A stretch of DNA of 64,000 bases from Microbacterium sp. LWH3-1.2. Lineage in GTDB: Bacteria; Actinomycetota; Actinomycetes; Actinomycetales; Microbacteriaceae. The stretch is from assembly GCF_040675855.1 (NCBI RefSeq), contig NZ_JBEGIK010000001.1, forward strand, positions 3,782,001 through 3,846,000, in the 5' to 3' direction. Shown piece after piece: positions 1 to 10,705 of this stretch. Positions within the stretch are counted from its first letter, which is position 1. Every line of letters begins with the position of its first letter. Both the position numbers and the translations under genes were made by a program. Below the pieces are notes generated by a model that saw nothing but the letters and a program-made list of their open reading frames with translations, made no database searches and was not told the origin of the DNA.

Positions 1-853
1 GCACCGCGTGCGCCTCGGGGATGAGCAGCGCACCGGTGAGGTAGTTGGTCTCCACGCGCTGGCGCAGGAAGTCCGCGTACGAGGTGGGCTCGCGGTGGCC
101 GAGGATGCGGCTCGAGAGGGCCTGCAGCACCGCCGTGCGCGGGTCGCCCTTCGTGGTGAGCCGACTCGAGAGGTACAGGCGGCCGTTCTTGATGTCTGCG
201 ACCGAACGCGTGGTCTGCGGCAGGTCGGGCACGTAGTGCAGGGTGAAGCCGAGGTGCGCGGCGATGTCTGATGCCGTGCGCTGCGTCAGCGGACCACCGG
301 GATGGTCGACCGCGTCGAGGATGCGCCGCGCCTGGAGCTCGAGCTCGGCGAAGTAGTTGCTCTGCGTGCGCATGAGCTTGCGCAGCGCCACATTCGCCCG
401 CCGGGCCTCCTCGGGCGTCGCGGCCCGCTCGTCGCGAAGCCGCTCGATCTCGCCCTGCAGCGCCAGCATCGCCTTGAGCGCCTCGGTCGGCACCGTCTTG
501 CCGATGCGGAACGGCGGGATGCCGAGCGCCTGGAACGTCTGCCCGCGCATGGCCCGCTCGAGGGAGATCTCGAGGGTCGCGCGCTCGTCGAGCGGCTGCG
601 ACTCGAGGATCGCGTCGATCGATGACCCGAGTGCACGTGCGATCGCCTGCAGCAGGGTGAGCTTCGGCTCGCGCCGGCCGTTCTCGATCATCGACAGCTG
701 GCTCGGCGCGCGGTCGACGGCGGCGGCGAGCTCTTCGAGCGTCATGCCGCGATCGGTGCGCAGCTGCCGGATGCGGCGGCCGATGGTGAGGGGGTCCACC
801 TCACCATCGTCCGGGACTTCACCGCGCACATCGGAGGTCAACGTCGTCGTCAT
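1..853 (-). CDS. ramB: RamB-like regulator of acetate metabolism (partial, C-terminus off the left edge)
   Basis: Leftward gene of which about 284 codons are visible; the C-terminus lies beyond base 1. A Cro/C1-type helix-turn-helix covers roughly residues 22-78 (segments RQLRTDRGMTLEELAAAVD and APSQLSMIENG). A long helical part follows (residues ~120-175), then the beginning of the ligand-domain region seen in short-chain-fatty-acid regulators of this type. Known for the family: RamB of corynebacteria controls glyoxylate-bypass and acetate genes. The gene diverges from aceB-aceA, which fits that role. The ATG at 853 is the first start in frame; I see no strong Shine-Dalgarno. The name rests on N-terminal domain plus context and is probable rather than proven. 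Confidence 0.8.
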   Translation of the reverse strand, partial: MTTTLTSDVRGEVPDDGEVDPLTIGRRIRQLRTDRGMTLEELAAAVDRAPSQLSMIENGRREPKLTLLQAIARALGSSIDAILESQPLDERATLEISLERAMRGQTFQALGIPPFRIGKTVPTEALKAMLALQGEIERLRDERAATPEEARRANVALRKLMRTQSNYFAELELQARRILDAVDHPGGPLTQRTASDIAAHLGFTLHYVPDLPQTTRSVADIKNGRLYLSSRLTTKGDPRTAVLQALSSRILGHREPTSYADFLRQRVETNYLTGALLIPEAHAV

Positions 854-1114
854 GCCGTGATTCTGTCACGAAAGCAGAAATAACCGAAAACTTCACACCC
901 TGATTCGTCGGGCCAACCCCTGAACTTCACCGCAGAGTGGTCTCACGACGAACCACCGATCCAGCCAGACGCGGATCACGGATGCTGCGACCCGGCCGAC
1001 TCCGCCGGGCCGAGGCATCCCTCACGAACTCCACACCTCGCTCACCCGTCACGATGTGCCACTCGACCTGGCACTTCGCGACAGGTGAGCGGACCCAGAC
1101 AGGAAGGCAGGACC
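854..1114. promoter_or_regulatory. Divergent ramB/aceB control region with an imperfect leader hairpin
   Basis: 261 bp between the two divergent starts. The octamer AACTTCAC occurs twice, at 889-896 and 923-930, a possible direct-repeat operator. An imperfect dyad spans 980-1020: GGATGC at 980-985 pairs with GCATCC at 1015-1020, and CCCGGC at 991-996 with GCCGGG at 1004-1009, with an unpaired patch between. In the aceB leader it could act as a terminator or attenuator. The aceB ribosome binding site AGGAAGG is at 1101-1107. Binding by RamB is inferred from gene order only. Confidence 0.4.
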
Positions 1115-2779
<1,665 letters not shown>

Positions 2780-2835
2780 CGCGCTTCAGCCATGGCTCGT
2801 GCGAGCCACCCTCCCCACCGACAGAAGGAATTGAC

Positions 2836-4431
2836 ATGACTGCCTACCAAGACGACATCGAAGCCATCCGGGCGCTCAAGGAGCAGCACGGCCGCGGCTG
2901 GGATGCCATCGACCCCGAGTCCGCTGCCCGCATGCGGGCGCAGAACCGCTTCCGGACGGGGCTCGAGATCGCCCAGTACACGGCCGACATCATGCGCCGC
3001 GACATGGCCGAGTACGACGCCGATTCGTCGGTCTACACCCAGTCGCTCGGCGTCTGGCACGGCTTCATCGGCCAGCAGAAGCTGATCTCGATCAAGAAGC
3101 ACCTGAAGAGCACGAACAAGCGCTACCTCTACCTCTCGGGGTGGATGGTCGCCGCGCTCCGCTCGGAGTTCGGCCCGCTTCCCGACCAGTCGATGCACGA
3201 GAAGACGGCGGTGCCCGCCCTCATCGAGGAGCTGTACACGTTCCTCCGCCAGGCGGATGCGCGTGAGCTCGACCTGCTCTTCACCAAGCTGGACCAGGCT
3301 CGCGTCGCCGGCGACGAGACCGCCGTCGAGTTCGTCCAGTCGCAGATCGACAACTACGAGACCCACGTGGTGCCGATCATCGCCGACATCGACGCCGGCT
3401 TCGGCAACCCCGAGGCCACGTACCTCCTGGCGAAGAAGATGATCGAGGCGGGCGCGTGCGCGATCCAGATCGAGAACCAGGTGTCGGACGAGAAGCAGTG
3501 CGGCCATCAGGACGGCAAGGTCACGGTTCCGCACGAGGACTTCATCGCGAAGCTCACCGCGGTGCGCTACGCGTTCCTCGAGCTCGGGATCGAGAACGGC
3601 ATCATCGTCGCCCGCACCGACTCGCTCGGCGCCGGACTCACGCAGAAGCTCGCGGTCACGCACCGGCCCGGCGACCTCGGCGACCAGTACAACGCCTTCC
3701 TCGACGTCGAGGAGATCTCAGGCGCCGACCTCGGCAACGGCGACGTCGTCATCAAGCGCGACGGAAAGCTGCTGCGGCCGAAGCGCCTCGCCAGCAACCT
3801 GTACCAGTTCCGCTCGGGGACCGGCGAGGCGCGCGTCGTGCTCGACTGCATCACGTCGCTGCAGAACGGCGCCGACCTGCTGTGGATCGAGACCGAGAAG
3901 CCCCACGTGGAGCAGATCGCCGGCATGGTCGACGCGATCCGCAAGGAGATCCCGAACGCGAAGCTCGTCTACAACAACAGCCCGTCGTTCAACTGGACGC
4001 TCAGTTTCCGCCAGCAGGCGTACGACCTGCTCGCCGAGCAGGGCGAGGACGTCTCGGCCTACGACCGCGGTGACCTGATGAGCGTCGACTACGACGACAC
4101 CGAGCTGGCGCGGCTGGCCGACGAGAAGATCCGCACGTTCCAGCGCGACGGCTCGGCGCGCGCCGGGATCTTCCACCACCTCATCACGCTCCCGACGTAC
4201 CACACGGCGGCGCTGTCGACCGACAGCCTCGCGAAGGGCTACTTCGGCGACGAGGGCATGCTCGCGTATGTGAAGGGCGTCCAGCGTCGCGAGATCCGCG
4301 AGGGCATCGCCACGGTCAAGCACCAGAACATGGCCGGAAGCGACATCGGCGACAACCACAAGGCGTACTTCGCCGGCGACGCCGCCCTCAAGGCGGGCGG
4401 GCAGCACAACACGATGAACCAGTTCAGCTGA
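2836..4431 (+). CDS. aceA: Isocitrate lyase (long 531-residue form)
   Basis: Splits isocitrate into succinate and glyoxylate, feeding malate synthase encoded just upstream. The catalytic signature reads DEKQCGHQDGK with the active-site cysteine at residue 222; this KQCGH variant and the length of 531 residues mark the longer proteobacterial-style class rather than the ~430-residue KKCGH form typical of corynebacteria. The magnesium-site segment IIADIDAGFGN precedes it. AAGGAA upstream supports the ATG at 2836. A strong hairpin at 4445-4486 closes the aceB-aceA unit. Confidence 0.96.
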   Translation: MTAYQDDIEAIRALKEQHGRGWDAIDPESAARMRAQNRFRTGLEIAQYTADIMRRDMAEYDADSSVYTQSLGVWHGFIGQQKLISIKKHLKSTNKRYLYLSGWMVAALRSEFGPLPDQSMHEKTAVPALIEELYTFLRQADARELDLLFTKLDQARVAGDETAVEFVQSQIDNYETHVVPIIADIDAGFGNPEATYLLAKKMIEAGACAIQIENQVSDEKQCGHQDGKVTVPHEDFIAKLTAVRYAFLELGIENGIIVARTDSLGAGLTQKLAVTHRPGDLGDQYNAFLDVEEISGADLGNGDVVIKRDGKLLRPKRLASNLYQFRSGTGEARVVLDCITSLQNGADLLWIETEKPHVEQIAGMVDAIRKEIPNAKLVYNNSPSFNWTLSFRQQAYDLLAEQGEDVSAYDRGDLMSVDYDDTELARLADEKIRTFQRDGSARAGIFHHLITLPTYHTAALSTDSLAKGYFGDEGMLAYVKGVQRREIREGIATVKHQNMAGSDIGDNHKAYFAGDAALKAGGQHNTMNQFS

Positions 4432-4444
4432 GTTCTCAAGAGAG

Positions 4445-4486
4445 CGGATGCCTCGACCCGGCGAACCCGCCGGGTCGAGGCATCCG
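4445..4486. terminator. Terminator-type hairpin after aceA
   Basis: Perfect 19-bp stem: 4445-4463 pairs with 4468-4486 around the loop AACC. It contains GGATGCC and GGCATCC. There is no long T run on either side. It also lies just past the remnant gene read from the right, so it may serve both directions. Confidence 0.8.
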
Positions 4487-4516
4487 TCGTCCCTCCCCGT
4501 CGCCGGGACGAGCGCC

Positions 4517-4832
4517 TCACACGAAACGCTCTCGCAGGCGGGCGAGAGCCCAGTCCCAGTCGATGCGCGCCTGCTCCAGGCGGACCGCGGGACCGAGCCG
4601 GTCAGTCACGAGATCGTCGTACAGGTCGTGGTCGGCGATGTCGCAGAACCCGCCATGCGGCGTGCCGCTCCCTCAGGCGATCGAGTTCTTCGACGTCGAT
4701 TCTGCGTCCAGGCGAGGAGACAGCCCCGGCACCGGCGAATGCGTGACCGCGCGACTGTTCGACGGCCCGCTCGCCGAGCGGGCTCATCGCCAACAGCTCG
4801 ACGAGCACCGACGCGGCGATCACCGCCGTCAC
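4517..4832 (-). pseudogene. Broken PIN-domain (VapC-like) toxin remnant
   Basis: Begins with GTG at 4832, overlapping the antitoxin stop by four bases (GTGA), the usual layout of such pairs. The first 26 or so residues (VTAVIAASVLVELLAMSP) match the start of a PIN ribonuclease, including the hydrophobic strand, although the first acidic residue of the DAS-type motif is missing here. After residue ~27 the frame no longer resembles the family. A different frame, closed upstream by a TGA, gives a plausible protein tail ending at 4517 (DIADHDLYDDLV ... LARLRERFV). I read this as an internally deleted or frameshifted toxin joined to another gene's 3' end. The identity of the tail is unknown. Confidence 0.5.
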
Positions 4833-5071
4833 GCGGCGTCGCGTTCTGCCCGCAGGATCTTCTGAGCCTCGTCGCCGAGATCGACAGCGCCGCGGGTACG
4901 CACGCGGTCGAGGAGTTCGTCGAGGGTCGGGTGCTGCGCTTCGCGCTCGAGGATCTCGAGGACGTCATCCGACAGGCTGCGTCCCGACGCGGCCGCGCGG
5001 GCCTTCAGCGTGCGGTGGACGCATTCGGGCACGTCGCGGACCTGGAGGTTCGACCTGCGATCATGACGCAT
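4829..5071 (-). CDS. FitA/VapB-like ribbon-helix-helix antitoxin
   Basis: 80 residues. The N-terminus NLQVRDVPECVHRTLKARAA is a typical ribbon-helix-helix strand and helix, followed by SGRSLSDDVLEILEREA, as in FitA/VapB antitoxins that bind DNA as dimers. The C-terminal half should be the toxin-binding tail. It overlaps the start of the broken PIN toxin by four bases, so this looks like a former toxin-antitoxin operon in which only the antitoxin survives. The gene ends next to the response regulator stop at 5082 but runs away from that operon's promoter; whether it is cotranscribed is unclear. Confidence 0.75.
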   Translation of the reverse strand: MRHDRRSNLQVRDVPECVHRTLKARAAASGRSLSDDVLEILEREAQHPTLDELLDRVRTRGAVDLGDEAQKILRAERDAA

Positions 5072-5081
5072 GTGAAGGTCG

Positions 5082-5714
5082 TCAGCTCAGCAGTCCGCGC
5101 TCCATGGCGAGGGTCACGGCGCGGGTGCGGTCGGCGACGCCGAGCTTCTCGAACACCTTGAGCAGATGCGTCTTGACGGTGGACTCGCCGATGCCGAGCA
5201 CGGCGGCGATCTGCTTGTTGCTGTGGCCGGTGGCGACCAGCCGCAGCACGTCAAGTTCCCTCACGGTGAGCACGGTCTCGGGCGCGGGGCGCCGCATCCG
5301 CTCCACGAGCCGCACCGCCACCTGGGGCGACAGCGCCGACTGCCCCGCCGCCACCGAGCGGATTCCCGCGACGATCTCGGCCTGCGGTGCGGCCTTCAGG
5401 AGGTACCCCGTGGCGCCCGCCTCGATGGCCGCCAGGATCTGGTCGTCGGACTCATAGGTGGTGAGGATCAGCACGCGCGGCGGCGGGTCGCCCGCCTCTC
5501 CCCCCGCGATCCGCGCGGTGGCAGCGACGCCGTCGACCTTCGGCATGCGCAGATCCATCAGCACGACATCGGGACGGGTCGCGGCCGCGAGGCGGACCGC
5601 TTCGTCGCCGTCGGATGCCTCGGCAACGACCTCGAAGCCGGGCTCGTCCGAGAGCAGCCCGGAGAGGCCGGCGCGCACGACCGGGTGGTCGTCGGCGATG
5701 AGCAGCCTGATCAT
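5082..5714 (-). CDS. NarL/LuxR-type response regulator
   Basis: 210 residues. Receiver domain at 1-120 with acidic residues DD at 8-9 and the phosphorylation site Asp54 in VLMDLRMPK; C-terminal GerE-type helix-turn-helix at ~145-205 (LTVRELDVLRLVATGHSNKQIA and VKTHLLKVFEKL regions). It overlaps the histidine kinase by four bases (ATGA), so the pair is translationally coupled. It probably regulates the ABC exporter genes upstream in the same operon or a related stress response. The inducing signal cannot be read from sequence. Confidence 0.93.
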   Translation of the reverse strand: MIRLLIADDHPVVRAGLSGLLSDEPGFEVVAEASDGDEAVRLAAATRPDVVLMDLRMPKVDGVAATARIAGGEAGDPPPRVLILTTYESDDQILAAIEAGATGYLLKAAPQAEIVAGIRSVAAGQSALSPQVAVRLVERMRRPAPETVLTVRELDVLRLVATGHSNKQIAAVLGIGESTVKTHLLKVFEKLGVADRTRAVTLAMERGLLS

Positions 5715-6967
5715 GGGTGTTCCCCCATCGTCGGCATCGCGTCGGCCGCGGCATCGCCCGTCGTGGCCGGGGCCGCCGGGACCGCCTCGCCCTGCGCGTC
5801 GCCCGACGCCGCAGGAAGCCTGACCGTCAGCGTCGCGCCCTCGCCCGGCACGGAGGCGACATCGAACGCGCCCCCGGCCAGCGCCACGCGCTCGCGCATG
5901 CCGTCCAGCCCGAAGCCGCTTCCCGGCCGGGAGACGTCGAAGCCTCGTCCGTCGTCGCGCACCTCGAGCACCGCGGCGCCGTCCGCCGCGACCTCCACGC
6001 GCACGGTCACCTTCGCGGCGCCGGCGTGCTTCGTCACGTTCGACAGCGCCTCCTGCAGGCAGCGCAGCAGCACCACCTGCGCCTCGCGGTCCAGGTCGCC
6101 CCGCACGCCGGCGGTGTCGAGCGCGATGCGCGCCGCGCCGTGTTCGCGGAACCGATCGATGAGACGCTCGACCGCGGCGCCGAAGGCCGGCTCGCGGGGA
6201 ACGGCCGCCGTGCGGGCGACGAGCGCCCGGGCCTCGGCGAGGGCGTCGCGCGCGACCCGTTCGACGGTCGCGATCGTGGTGGCGGCAGCATCCGTCTGCC
6301 CGTCCCTGGATTGCCGCCCCGCGCGCTCGGCGAAGATCACGAGGCCCGCGAGAGTCTGCGCCAGGGTGTCGTGGATGTCGCGGGCGAGACGCTCGCGCTC
6401 GGCCGACGCGCCGCGCTCGCGGCTGAGCGCCTCGACCTGGGTCTGCGCCGCGGTCAGTTCGGCCAGCAGGCGCTCGCGCTCCTCGCCGTACTCGGCGATG
6501 CGGGCGATCCACAGGCCGATGGCGATCGCGAACGAGAGGGAGAAGACCGCGGTGGTCGCGCCGGCGAGCAGGGAATCCAGGTTCAGGCCGTAACCGAAGC
6601 TCGCCCCCACGAAGACGCTCCCCGCGATGACCGCCGATCCGCCGATGCCGCGACGCCGGGAGTCGCCGATGACCCACACCAGGGGGTACGCCAAGGTCTG
6701 GAGCATCGCCATGAACGGCGCCGCGCCGGCGCCGATCCCCGCGGCGACCGCTGCCACCGACAGGAAGGCGGGGTACCGCCATGCCGCGCGCGGAGGCTCG
6801 ATCGCGCCGCGACCGATCAGGGCATAGCCCAGGACGAAGAGGCCGATCGCCGCGAGGGCGATCGCCGTGCGGGCGGCGTTGGCGGGCGGGAAGAGGAAGA
6901 CGAGCGCGATGGCGATGACGGCCGACACGATCGACACGATCGCGTCCCATCCCCGCTTCGTCAGCAT
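5711..6967 (-). CDS. Membrane sensor histidine kinase (HisKA_3 type)
   Basis: 418 residues. The first ~150 carry about five or six hydrophobic segments with little extracytoplasmic loop, as in intramembrane-sensing kinases. The phosphoacceptor region is ERLARDIHDTLAQTLAGL, with the histidine preceded by RDI, typical of NarL-partner kinases. The ATP-binding domain at ~295-400 shows LQEALSNVTKHA (N box), DDGRGFD and GFGLDGMRERV (G boxes). It is the third gene of a four-gene leftward run (ATPase, permease, kinase, regulator), an arrangement common for drug or cell-envelope stress exporters. Confidence 0.92.
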   Translation of the reverse strand: MLTKRGWDAIVSIVSAVIAIALVFLFPPANAARTAIALAAIGLFVLGYALIGRGAIEPPRAAWRYPAFLSVAAVAAGIGAGAAPFMAMLQTLAYPLVWVIGDSRRRGIGGSAVIAGSVFVGASFGYGLNLDSLLAGATTAVFSLSFAIAIGLWIARIAEYGEERERLLAELTAAQTQVEALSRERGASAERERLARDIHDTLAQTLAGLVIFAERAGRQSRDGQTDAAATTIATVERVARDALAEARALVARTAAVPREPAFGAAVERLIDRFREHGAARIALDTAGVRGDLDREAQVVLLRCLQEALSNVTKHAGAAKVTVRVEVAADGAAVLEVRDDGRGFDVSRPGSGFGLDGMRERVALAGGAFDVASVPGEGATLTVRLPAASGDAQGEAVPAAPATTGDAAADAMPTMGEHP

Positions 6968-7036
6968 CTTCCCTCTCCCGTTTCGGCGATCGGCGCCCGG
7001 TCTCCGCGCGATCCGCGGAGGCGGGGCACCGTCAGG

Positions 7037-7903
7037 CTATGCGTCGCGCCGGATCCAGCGGAAGGTGACGCGCGACAGCACCAGACCCACGATCAACCAG
7101 ATTCCGAGAGCGATCGCGACGCCTGCGAGGTTCCACTCGCCGTTCTGCTCGAGTGCCGCGTACGCGTCGGGCAGGAACACCGCACGCATGCCCTGTGCCA
7201 TCCACTTGAGCGGGAACAGCCCCGCGACGTTCTGCAGCCAGTCCGGCAGCTGCGAGAACGTGAGGTACACGCCCGAGATGAACTGCAGCGCGAGGGCGAT
7301 CGGAACGACGACGGCGGTGGCACTCTTCGCGGTGCGCGGCACGGACGACAGCGCGACACCGAGGAGGGCCGACGTCGTGATCCCGAGGACGAACACCCAG
7401 GCGAAGGTCATCCAGCGCTCCGGCTCGGTCGGCAGCTCGACGCCGAGCACCGCGGAGGCGAACACCAGCAGCAGTGCGGACTGCAGCACTCCCGTGACCA
7501 GCACCTGCCCGATCTTGCCGATGAAGTAGCTCACCGGCGACAGCGGCGTGCCGCCGAGTCGCTTGAGCATGCCGTCGGAGCGCTCGATCGCGATGTCCAT
7601 GGCCAGATTCTGGAAGCCCGAGAGCAGCAGGCCCGCGGCGATCATGCCGGGCAGATACAGCTCGGCCATCGAGATCGGTGGCACGCCAGGAGCGATCTGC
7701 ACGTCGCCGTCCGACCCGAACGCGACGCTGAACAGGCCCAGCATGAAGACGGGGAAGAGGAACGTGAAGAACAGCGTGTCGCCCGAGCGGAAGTACTGCG
7801 CCAGCTCGAACCGCGTGCGCCAGATGCCGACGCTCAGGACATTGCGCCGCGGGCGACGCGAACGGATACCGACGGCACGCGACCCCTCGACGGTGACGCT
7901 CAT
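7037..7903 (-). CDS. ABC-2 type exporter permease (DrrB-like)
   Basis: 288 residues with six predicted membrane helices and the ABC-2 pattern: a cytoplasmic N-terminus, a helix near FFTFLFPVFMLGLF, a loop facing outside, and SYFIGKIGQVLV before the second helix group. It overlaps the ATPase gene by four bases and would form the membrane half of the exporter. Known relatives export antibiotics or lipids; the substrate is not evident here. The kinase gene follows after 69 bp. Confidence 0.9.
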   Translation of the reverse strand: MSVTVEGSRAVGIRSRRPRRNVLSVGIWRTRFELAQYFRSGDTLFFTFLFPVFMLGLFSVAFGSDGDVQIAPGVPPISMAELYLPGMIAAGLLLSGFQNLAMDIAIERSDGMLKRLGGTPLSPVSYFIGKIGQVLVTGVLQSALLLVFASAVLGVELPTEPERWMTFAWVFVLGITTSALLGVALSSVPRTAKSATAVVVPIALALQFISGVYLTFSQLPDWLQNVAGLFPLKWMAQGMRAVFLPDAYAALEQNGEWNLAGVAIALGIWLIVGLVLSRVTFRWIRRDA

Positions 7904-8793
7904 CGCACCGCTCCCTTCTTCTCGGCGGCCGCACCCGCGGTCGCCTCCGCGGTGGTCTCACCGACCATTTCGAGGTAGACGTCCTCGAGGCTCGGCCGCA
8001 CGATTTCGAGCTCGGCGGGCGCGCCGCCCAGCCGCGCCGCCAGGGCGGTCGCGAACGCGAAGGGGTCCTCGGTGCGCTCGTGGCGCAGCATCCCGTTCTC
8101 CACCCATCGCACGATCGGCACCCGCGCAGCCTCACCGCCGAACCCCGCGACGGGGCCGATCGCCTGCAGCCGTCCGGCGGCGATCACCGCGACGCGGTCG
8201 GCGAGCTGCGCCGCCTCGTCCAGGTAATGCGTGGTCAGCACGATCGTCGTGCCTTCGGCCTGGAGGCGCCGGATGAGCTCCCAGAACTCGCGACGGGCGT
8301 GCGGGTCGAAGCCTGTCGTGGGCTCGTCGAGGAACAGCAGCTCGGGGCGACCGATGATGCCGAGGGCCACGTCGACCCGTCGCTGCTGTCCGCCCGAGAG
8401 CTTCGAGATGCGGGTCTTCGCCTGCGCCTCGAGGCCGACGGCGGCGATCACGTCGTCGACGTCGCGCGGATCCGGGTAGAAGCCCGCGAACTGCCGCAAC
8501 TGCTCGCGGACCGTGACGAGGCCGGACTGGCCGGTCGACTGGAGCACGATGCCCAGTCGCGCCTTGAGGTCGAGGCCACCCGTGGCGGGGTCGACGCCGA
8601 GCACCTCGACGTCGCCGCCTGTGCGCCGCCGGTACCCCTCGAGGATCTCGACGGTGGTCGACTTGCCGGCGCCGTTCGGCCCGAGGAGGGCGAACGTCTC
8701 GCCGCGCTCGATCTCGAACGACACCCCGTCGACGACCGTGCGATCGCCGTACGTCTTGCGCAGGTTCCGCACCCGCACCGCTAGTGTCTGCAT
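7900..8793 (-). CDS. ABC exporter ATP-binding protein (DrrA-like)
   Basis: 297 residues. Walker A GPNGAGKSTT at ~38-47, Q-loop region at IVLQSTGQSG, signature LSGGQQRRVDVA, Walker B LLFLDEPTTGFD and the switch histidine in VLTTHYLDEA. The C-terminal ~70 residues carry the extension seen in DrrA-type subunits (ends ... SLEDVYLEMVGE, then an Ala-rich tail). First gene of the exporter/two-component operon and overlapping the permease by four bases, so it is the likely site of promoter control. Confidence 0.94.
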   Translation of the reverse strand: MQTLAVRVRNLRKTYGDRTVVDGVSFEIERGETFALLGPNGAGKSTTVEILEGYRRRTGGDVEVLGVDPATGGLDLKARLGIVLQSTGQSGLVTVREQLRQFAGFYPDPRDVDDVIAAVGLEAQAKTRISKLSGGQQRRVDVALGIIGRPELLFLDEPTTGFDPHARREFWELIRRLQAEGTTIVLTTHYLDEAAQLADRVAVIAAGRLQAIGPVAGFGGEAARVPIVRWVENGMLRHERTEDPFAFATALAARLGGAPAELEIVRPSLEDVYLEMVGETTAEATAGAAAEKKGAVR

Positions 8794-8847
8794 GCTTCCA
8801 GCGTCGCCGGGAACGGATGCTGCGCCCAGCCGTCATCCGCAGGAGAA

Positions 8848-8871
8848 GGCATCCCCCATTCGGTGGATGCC
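8848..8871. terminator. Hairpin downstream of the small membrane protein gene
   Basis: GGCATCC at 8848-8854 pairs with GGATGCC at 8865-8871, with two further inner pairs. It lies between the stop of the 8913-9251 gene and the start of the ABC operon, so it probably ends the former. Weak by length (7 bp plus inner pairs). Confidence 0.5.
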
Positions 8872-8912
8872 GTCGTCCACCGTGCGCTCCCGCTGCCCGC
8901 GGCGCGATCCGG

Positions 8913-9251
8913 TCAGTGACCCTGTGCAGTCGTCACCGGCACGGGAGCCGGAGCCGCCGCGCCGGCCGCCCGCTCCTCGGCGCGCAGCAGGCGCTGACCG
9001 CGGATGCCTCCCGCGAGCGCCCACGCGAGCAGCCACACCCCGGAACCGACCGTCACGATGAATGCGACGCGCAGGCCGACGTCGGGGTCGAGCAGCACCA
9101 CCAGGGCGATGAGCGACATGACGCCGCCGACGACAGCGCCCGTGGCGCCGATCATCGTCAGCACGCAGCCGCGCGCGAGCCACCACGCGATGCCACCGGC
9201 GATGACGAGCACGATGGCGAGCACGACGGCTCCCCAGATCCAGGCGTCCAC
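8913..9251 (-). CDS. Small three-helix membrane protein of unknown function
   Basis: 112 residues from a GTG at 9251 ([20 protein letters not shown]). Three hydrophobic segments at about 6-26, 36-60 and 66-85, followed by a basic/Ala-Pro rich cytoplasmic tail. I recognise no family. The frame is open further upstream, but the hydrophobic protein begins at this GTG; an ATG just upstream is in another frame. It diverges from the aminotransferase gene, with about 150 bp between the starts. Confidence 0.65.
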   Translation of the reverse strand: MDAWIWGAVVLAIVLVIAGGIAWWLARGCVLTMIGATGAVVGGVMSLIALVVLLDPDVGLRVAFIVTVGSGVWLLAWALAGGIRGQRLLRAEERAAGAAAPAPVPVTTAQGH

Positions 9252-9390
9252 GACGCATAGGGTACCGCGCCCCCGGGCCGATCCGGAAGTGCGCTTACCG
9301 ATCGGACGCTCCGTCGTGTCGCGCCCGAATCGCGCACACGAGCGGGCCACGCGTGCGCGATCGGCGGCTGAAACGTCGCGAGGCGCCGAC

Positions 9391-9402
9391 TACGCTCGAA
9401 GC
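9391..9402 (+). promoter_or_regulatory. Probable -10 element of a leaderless promoter
   Basis: TACGCT at 9391-9396 ends six bases before the GTG at 9403, the spacing expected when transcription starts at the start codon itself. No Shine-Dalgarno lies before the GTG. The -35 element is not clear. Confidence 0.45.
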
Positions 9403-10623
9403 GTGACCGAACGCCCACCGCTCTCCCGCAAGCCCACGCTTTCCAAGAAGCTCAGTGCCATCGCCGAGTCCGCGACCCTCAAGGTCGATGCCAAGGCGAA
9501 GACGCTGCAGGCCGCCGGCCGGCCCGTGATCTCGTACGCGGCCGGCGAGCCCGACTTCGCGACCCCGCAGTTCATCGTGGACGCCGCCGCCGAGGCGCTG
9601 CACAACCCCGCGAACTTCCGCTACACGCCCGCAGCCGGCCTCCCGGTGCTGCGCGAGGCGATCGCCGCGAAGACGCTCCGCGACTCGGGCCTCGAGGTCG
9701 ACCCGTCGCAGGTTATCGTCACCAACGGCGGCAAGCAGGCCGTCTACCAGGCCTTCCAGACCGTGGTGAACCCCGGCGACGAGGTGCTGCTGCCGGCGCC
9801 CTACTGGACGACCTACCCCGAGGCGATCGCCCTGGCCGACGGCATCCCCGTCGAGGTGTTCGCCGGTGCCGACCAGGACTACAAGGTGACCGTCGAGCAG
9901 CTCGAGGCCGCCCGCACCGACAAGACCACGGCCCTCGTGTTCGTGTCGCCCTCGAACCCGACCGGCTCGGTGTACACCCTCGAAGAGACCGAGGCGATAG
10001 GCCGCTGGGCCGTCGAGCACGGAGTCTGGATCATCTCCGACGAGATCTACCAGAACCTCGTCTACGAAGGCACGCGCGCCGTGTCGATCGTGGAGGCGGT
10101 TCCGGATGCTGCGGCCCAGACGATCCTCGTCAACGGCGTCGCGAAGACCTACGCGATGACCGGCTGGCGCCTGGGATGGATGGTCGGCCCCCAGGACGCG
10201 ATCAAGATCGCCGGCAACCTGCAGTCGCACCTGTGCTCGAACGTGAACAACATCGCGCAGCGCGCGGCGCTGGCCGCGCTCACCGGTCCGCAGGACGAGG
10301 TCGAGCAGATGCGCCAAGCCTTCGACCGCCGCCGCAAGCTCATCGTCGCCGAACTATCGAAGATCGACGGCGTCCAGGTGCCCACCCCGCTCGGCGCCTT
10401 CTACGCGTACCCGGACGTGCGCGGCCTCCTCGGTCGCGAGTGGGCCGGGATCACGCCAACGACCTCTCTCGAGCTCGCCGACCTCATCCTCGAGAAGGCC
10501 GAGGTCGCCGTCGTTCCGGGCGAGGCCTTCGGCCCGTCCGGCTACCTGCGCCTGTCGTACGCGCTCGGCGACGACGCCCTCCTCGAGGGTGTGCAGCGCC
10601 TGCAGCGCCTCTTCGCGTCGTAA
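9403..10623 (+). CDS. aspC: Aspartate aminotransferase (class I/II, subgroup Ib)
   Basis: Transfers the amino group between aspartate and 2-oxoglutarate using pyridoxal phosphate. 406 residues. The cofactor lysine is Lys248 in [15 protein letters not shown]; other landmarks are [11 protein letters not shown] (substrate side), [11 protein letters not shown] (phosphate contact), [10 protein letters not shown] and [10 protein letters not shown], and an arginine in SGYLRLSYA near the C-terminus that binds the alpha-carboxylate. The GTG at 9403 is the only good start, with a -10-like box directly upstream, suggesting a leaderless mRNA. A hairpin at 10639-10674 closes the gene. Confidence 0.93.
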   Translation: MTERPPLSRKPTLSKKLSAIAESATLKVDAKAKTLQAAGRPVISYAAGEPDFATPQFIVDAAAEALHNPANFRYTPAAGLPVLREAIAAKTLRDSGLEVDPSQVIVTNGGKQAVYQAFQTVVNPGDEVLLPAPYWTTYPEAIALADGIPVEVFAGADQDYKVTVEQLEAARTDKTTALVFVSPSNPTGSVYTLEETEAIGRWAVEHGVWIISDEIYQNLVYEGTRAVSIVEAVPDAAAQTILVNGVAKTYAMTGWRLGWMVGPQDAIKIAGNLQSHLCSNVNNIAQRAALAALTGPQDEVEQMRQAFDRRRKLIVAELSKIDGVQVPTPLGAFYAYPDVRGLLGREWAGITPTTSLELADLILEKAEVAVVPGEAFGPSGYLRLSYALGDDALLEGVQRLQRLFAS

Positions 10624-10638
10624 CGCACCCACCCTTCT

Positions 10639-10674
10639 GAACGCGGATGCCTCGGCCCAGAGGCATCCGCGTTC
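10639..10674. terminator. Hairpin terminator after the aminotransferase gene
   Basis: 15-bp stem: 10639-10653 pairs with 10660-10674 around GGCCCA. Again built on GCGGATGCCT/AGGCATCCGC. Confidence 0.8.
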
Positions 10675-10705
10675 CTCCGTCTGCGGCTCGCGCATCACGC
10701 GGTTT

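Noticed and set aside
5717..7978. 753-codon plus-strand open frame opposite the two-component and ABC genes
   Set aside because: Arg/Gly/Asp-rich antisense shadow; the minus strand has complete, motif-bearing genes over the whole stretch.
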